From: JBCBTJ01 sp964597685
GTDB taxonomy: Bacteria > Pseudomonadota > Alphaproteobacteria > Caulobacterales > Hyphomonadaceae
Reading direction: 5' to 3'
Assembly: GCA_964597685.1 (NCBI GenBank)
Contig: CAZQZC010000154.1
Span: 1 to 6,575 of the forward strand
DNA length: 6,575 nt
The notes beneath the pieces are model-generated. The model searched no databases. It was given only the letters and a program-made list of their open reading frames with translations, and was not told where the DNA came from. Made by a program: the position numbers and the translations under genes. This document shows positions 4,268-6,575 of this stretch, piece by piece. Every line of letters starts with the position of its first letter. Position 1 is the stretch's first letter.

Positions 4268-6575
4268 ATGCCCGACACACAAGCCCCCCGCGATTACCGC
4301 GAGACTCTATTCCTGCCGAAGACCGACTTCCCCATGCGCGCGGGCCTGCCGAAGCGCGAGCCGGACTGGATCAAGCGCTGGGACGAGATGAAGCTCTATG
4401 AGCGCCTGCGCGAGGCCGCCAAGGATCGCCCGCCCTTCATCCTGCATGACGGCCCGCCCTACGCCAACGGCCACATCCACCTCGGCACGGCGATGAACAA
4501 GATCGTCAAGGACGTCATCGTCCGCTCGCGCCAGATGACCGGCCGCGACGCGTCGTATCTGCCGGGCTGGGACTGCCACGGCCTGCCGATCGAATGGAAA
4601 GTCGAAGAGGCGTTCCGCGCCAAGGGCAAGGCGAAGGACGAGGTGGCGGCGGCGGACTTCCGTAAAGCCTGCCGCGACTACGCCGCCGAATGGGTGGAGG
4701 TCCAGGGCCGCGAGTTTCGCCGCCTGGGCGTCGAGGGCGAATGGGACGATCCATATCTGACCATGGCGTACGAGAGCGAGGCGGCTATTGTGCGCGAATT
4801 CCTCGACGTCGCCATGACGGGCCTCCTCACCCGCGGCGCCAAGCCCGTCATGTGGAGCCCGGTGGAGCGCACCGCACTCGCCGAGGCGGAGGTCGAGTAT
4901 CAGGACCGCAAGGTTCCGGTGGTTTGGGTGAAGTTTCCGCTACACATGCATTCCGGCCGCCCGGATGAGGCTCCAAACGACGTCTCGTTCGTGATTTGGA
5001 CCACCACGCCATGGACGATCCCAGCCAACCAGGCGATCGCTTACAACCCAGACATCAATTACAGCATCTACCAGGTTGAAGTCGTGGAAAGCGAAGAAGC
5101 GCTGGGCTTCAAACCCTATGCTGAGGTTGGCGAGCTCCTGATCGTCGCCGACGACTTGGTTGACAGCGTCATGGGTGCGGCGAAAGTAACCGGGTTCCGG
5201 CGACTGGAACCGGTCGAACTCAGCCCAGGAAACTGGTTTGCGAGACATCCACTCGCCGACCTAGACCCCTTCTGGTCCGAACCCCGCCCATTGCTGCCCG
5301 GCGACCACGTCACGGCCGACGCCGGCACGGGCTTCGTCCACACCGCGCCCGCCCATGGCGAAGACGACTTCAATGTCTGGCTGGCGAGCGGGCGGAAGAC
5401 GCAGAACATCCGCCAGATCGTCGATGCAACCGGCTGCTACACGCCCGATGTCCCCCGCTTCGCCGGCCTCGATATCATTCGCACTTCCGGCAAGAAGCGC
5501 GGCCAGCCGGGCAAGGCGAACGACGAGGTGATCAAGGCGCTCGCCGAGAGCGGAAACCTGCTCGCGCGCGGCGTGACCAGCATCCGCGACGCCCATTCCT
5601 GGCGCTCGAAGGCGCCCGTGATCCGGCGCGCGACCCCGCAATGGTTCATCGCCATGGACAAGCCGGTTCGTGAAGGCGAGACCCTGCGCGAGCTGGCGCT
5701 CGCCGGAATCGACGCGACGGCGTTCACCCCGCCTGCGGGCCGCAACCGGCTGCGGTCGATGGTTGAGGACCGGCCCGATTGGCTCGTCTCGCGCCAGCGC
5801 AATTGGGGCGTGCCGCTGACCATCTTCGTCAACCAGGCCGGCGAACCGCATACAAGCGCCCTGGCTCCCGCGGCTGCAGAGGCTGTCAACGTCCGCATTC
5901 TGGACGCCATCGCCAGGGGCGGCGTCGAGGCCTGGTTCGCCACGCCGAAGGCGGCGCTGCTCGGCGAGGAGGCGGACGCCGAGGCGTGGGACAAGGTGAC
6001 CGACGTGCTCGACGTCTGGTTCGATTCAGGCACGACCCACGCCTTCGCCTTGCGCGACCGCGGCGTGCTGGACAATGGGGCCGGCCAAGCCGACGTCTAC
6101 ATGGAAGGCTCCGACCAGCACCGGGGCTGGTTCCAATCCTCCCTGCTTGAAAGCTGCGCCACACGCGGGATCGCGCCTTACAAACACGTGGTAACCCACG
6201 GATTCATTGTCGATTCCGAGGGCAAGAAGATGTCAAAATCCCTCGGCAATACGGTCGAACCCCAACAGATCGCCGACCAATTCGGGATCGAGATCCTGCG
6301 CATCTGGACGGCCTCGTCGGACTTCACCGAGGATCTTCGCATCTCCGACGAGATCATCAGCCTCAACGTCGATTCCTATAAGCGCTTCCGGAACACGCTG
6401 CGCTATCTCCTTGGCGCGTTGGACGGGGTGACCGACGCGGAGCGTACACCGGTCGATGAGATGCCGGGGCTCGAACGCTGGGTTCTGCACCGCCTCTCCG
6501 AATTGGACGGATTGGTCCGCGAAGCCTATGAAACCTATGATTTCAAGCGCGCCATGGCGGCGGTGTTGATTTTCT
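4268..6575 (+). CDS. ileS: Isoleucyl-tRNA synthetase IleS (3' partial)
   Basis: Open from ATG 4268 to the window end: 769 codons, with the last roughly 200 or more residues (rest of the anticodon-binding region and any zinc-binding tail) beyond the edge. This class Ia cytoplasmic enzyme charges tRNA-Ile and edits misactivated valine. Seen in order: PYANGHIHLG, the HIGH motif (HIHLG 69-73); GWDCHGLPIE (100-109); the CP1 editing domain with WTTTPWTIPAN (244-254) and HTAPAHGEDDF with the conserved editing Asp367; DVWFDSG (582-588); EGSDQHRGW (613-621); and KMSKS (654-658, bases 6227-6241). All catalytic and editing motifs look intact. KMSKS lies about 50 residues later than in E. coli IleS (from memory), so there are extra segments in and after CP1. 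The start lacks a strong ribosome binding site; GACGAG at 4251-4256 is 11 nt upstream. Codon use shifts within CP1 (see findings). Confidence 0.97.
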   Translation, partial: MPDTQAPRDYRETLFLPKTDFPMRAGLPKREPDWIKRWDEMKLYERLREAAKDRPPFILHDGPPYANGHIHLGTAMNKIVKDVIVRSRQMTGRDASYLPGWDCHGLPIEWKVEEAFRAKGKAKDEVAAADFRKACRDYAAEWVEVQGREFRRLGVEGEWDDPYLTMAYESEAAIVREFLDVAMTGLLTRGAKPVMWSPVERTALAEAEVEYQDRKVPVVWVKFPLHMHSGRPDEAPNDVSFVIWTTTPWTIPANQAIAYNPDINYSIYQVEVVESEEALGFKPYAEVGELLIVADDLVDSVMGAAKVTGFRRLEPVELSPGNWFARHPLADLDPFWSEPRPLLPGDHVTADAGTGFVHTAPAHGEDDFNVWLASGRKTQNIRQIVDATGCYTPDVPRFAGLDIIRTSGKKRGQPGKANDEVIKALAESGNLLARGVTSIRDAHSWRSKAPVIRRATPQWFIAMDKPVREGETLRELALAGIDATAFTPPAGRNRLRSMVEDRPDWLVSRQRNWGVPLTIFVNQAGEPHTSALAPAAAEAVNVRILDAIARGGVEAWFATPKAALLGEEADAEAWDKVTDVLDVWFDSGTTHAFALRDRGVLDNGAGQADVYMEGSDQHRGWFQSSLLESCATRGIAPYKHVVTHGFIVDSEGKKMSKSLGNTVEPQQIADQFGIEILRIWTASSDFTEDLRISDEIISLNVDSYKRFRNTLRYLLGALDGVTDAERTPVDEMPGLERWVLHRLSELDGLVREAYETYDFKRAMAAVLIF

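Noticed and set aside
3768..4280. 170-codon - strand frame covering the gap before ileS
   Set aside because: Most of it is antisense to the Uma2 gene, the part over the gap shows no domain or ribosome binding site, and it would overlap the ileS start.
5261..5851. 196-codon open frame on the - strand, and an overlapping 212-codon frame at 5437-6075
   Set aside because: Both are antisense to ileS and low in complexity; the + strand carries the conserved synthetase motifs throughout.
4268..6575. Possible frameshift in ileS, since short + strand frames appear in other phases
   Set aside because: I translated the frame from 4268 to the window end codon by codon; it has no stop, and all motifs from HIGH to KMSKS are in the same phase.

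Overview
The window is a GC-rich stretch of bacterial chromosome. Its protein families and gene order point to an alphaproteobacterium, most likely in or near the Rhizobiales (Hyphomicrobiales). This placement rests on the TipF-like protein, the proteobacterial TIGR01459-type HAD protein next to ribF and ileS, and the codon use; it is not a database match. All genes supported here are on the + strand and lie nose to tail, with only short gaps.

Layout: (1) 1-1161 is the C-terminal majority of a membrane-anchored, coiled-coil protein with a degenerate EAL domain, most like the flagellar c-di-GMP receptor TipF; its N-terminus is upstream of the window. (2) 1214-2077 is a HAD class IIA protein of the NagD-like TIGR01459 type. 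(3) 2141-2575 is a MaoC/PhaJ-type (R)-specific enoyl-CoA hydratase with a good ribosome binding site. (4) 2583-3515 is ribF, the bifunctional riboflavin kinase/FAD synthetase, which starts with GTG 7 nt after the hydratase stop. (5) 3525-4100 is a Uma2-family (DUF820) PD-(D/E)XK nuclease-like protein, 9 nt after ribF. (6) 4101-4267 is an intergenic gap with GC-rich repeats and a short palindrome. (7) 4268 to the window end is ileS, isoleucyl-tRNA synthetase, cut off by the window edge before its C-terminal domains.

Functionally this is mostly housekeeping: FAD and FMN synthesis, isoleucine charging and acyl-CoA hydration, beside a signalling protein and one accessory gene (Uma2). I see no phage, transposon, CRISPR, rRNA or tRNA signal, and no convincing evidence of a new multi-gene system. 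The points most worth a second look are the altered catalytic residues of the EAL protein, the Trp in place of the second Asp of HAD motif I, the Uma2 gene lying between ribF and ileS, and a patch of different codon use inside the ileS editing domain.
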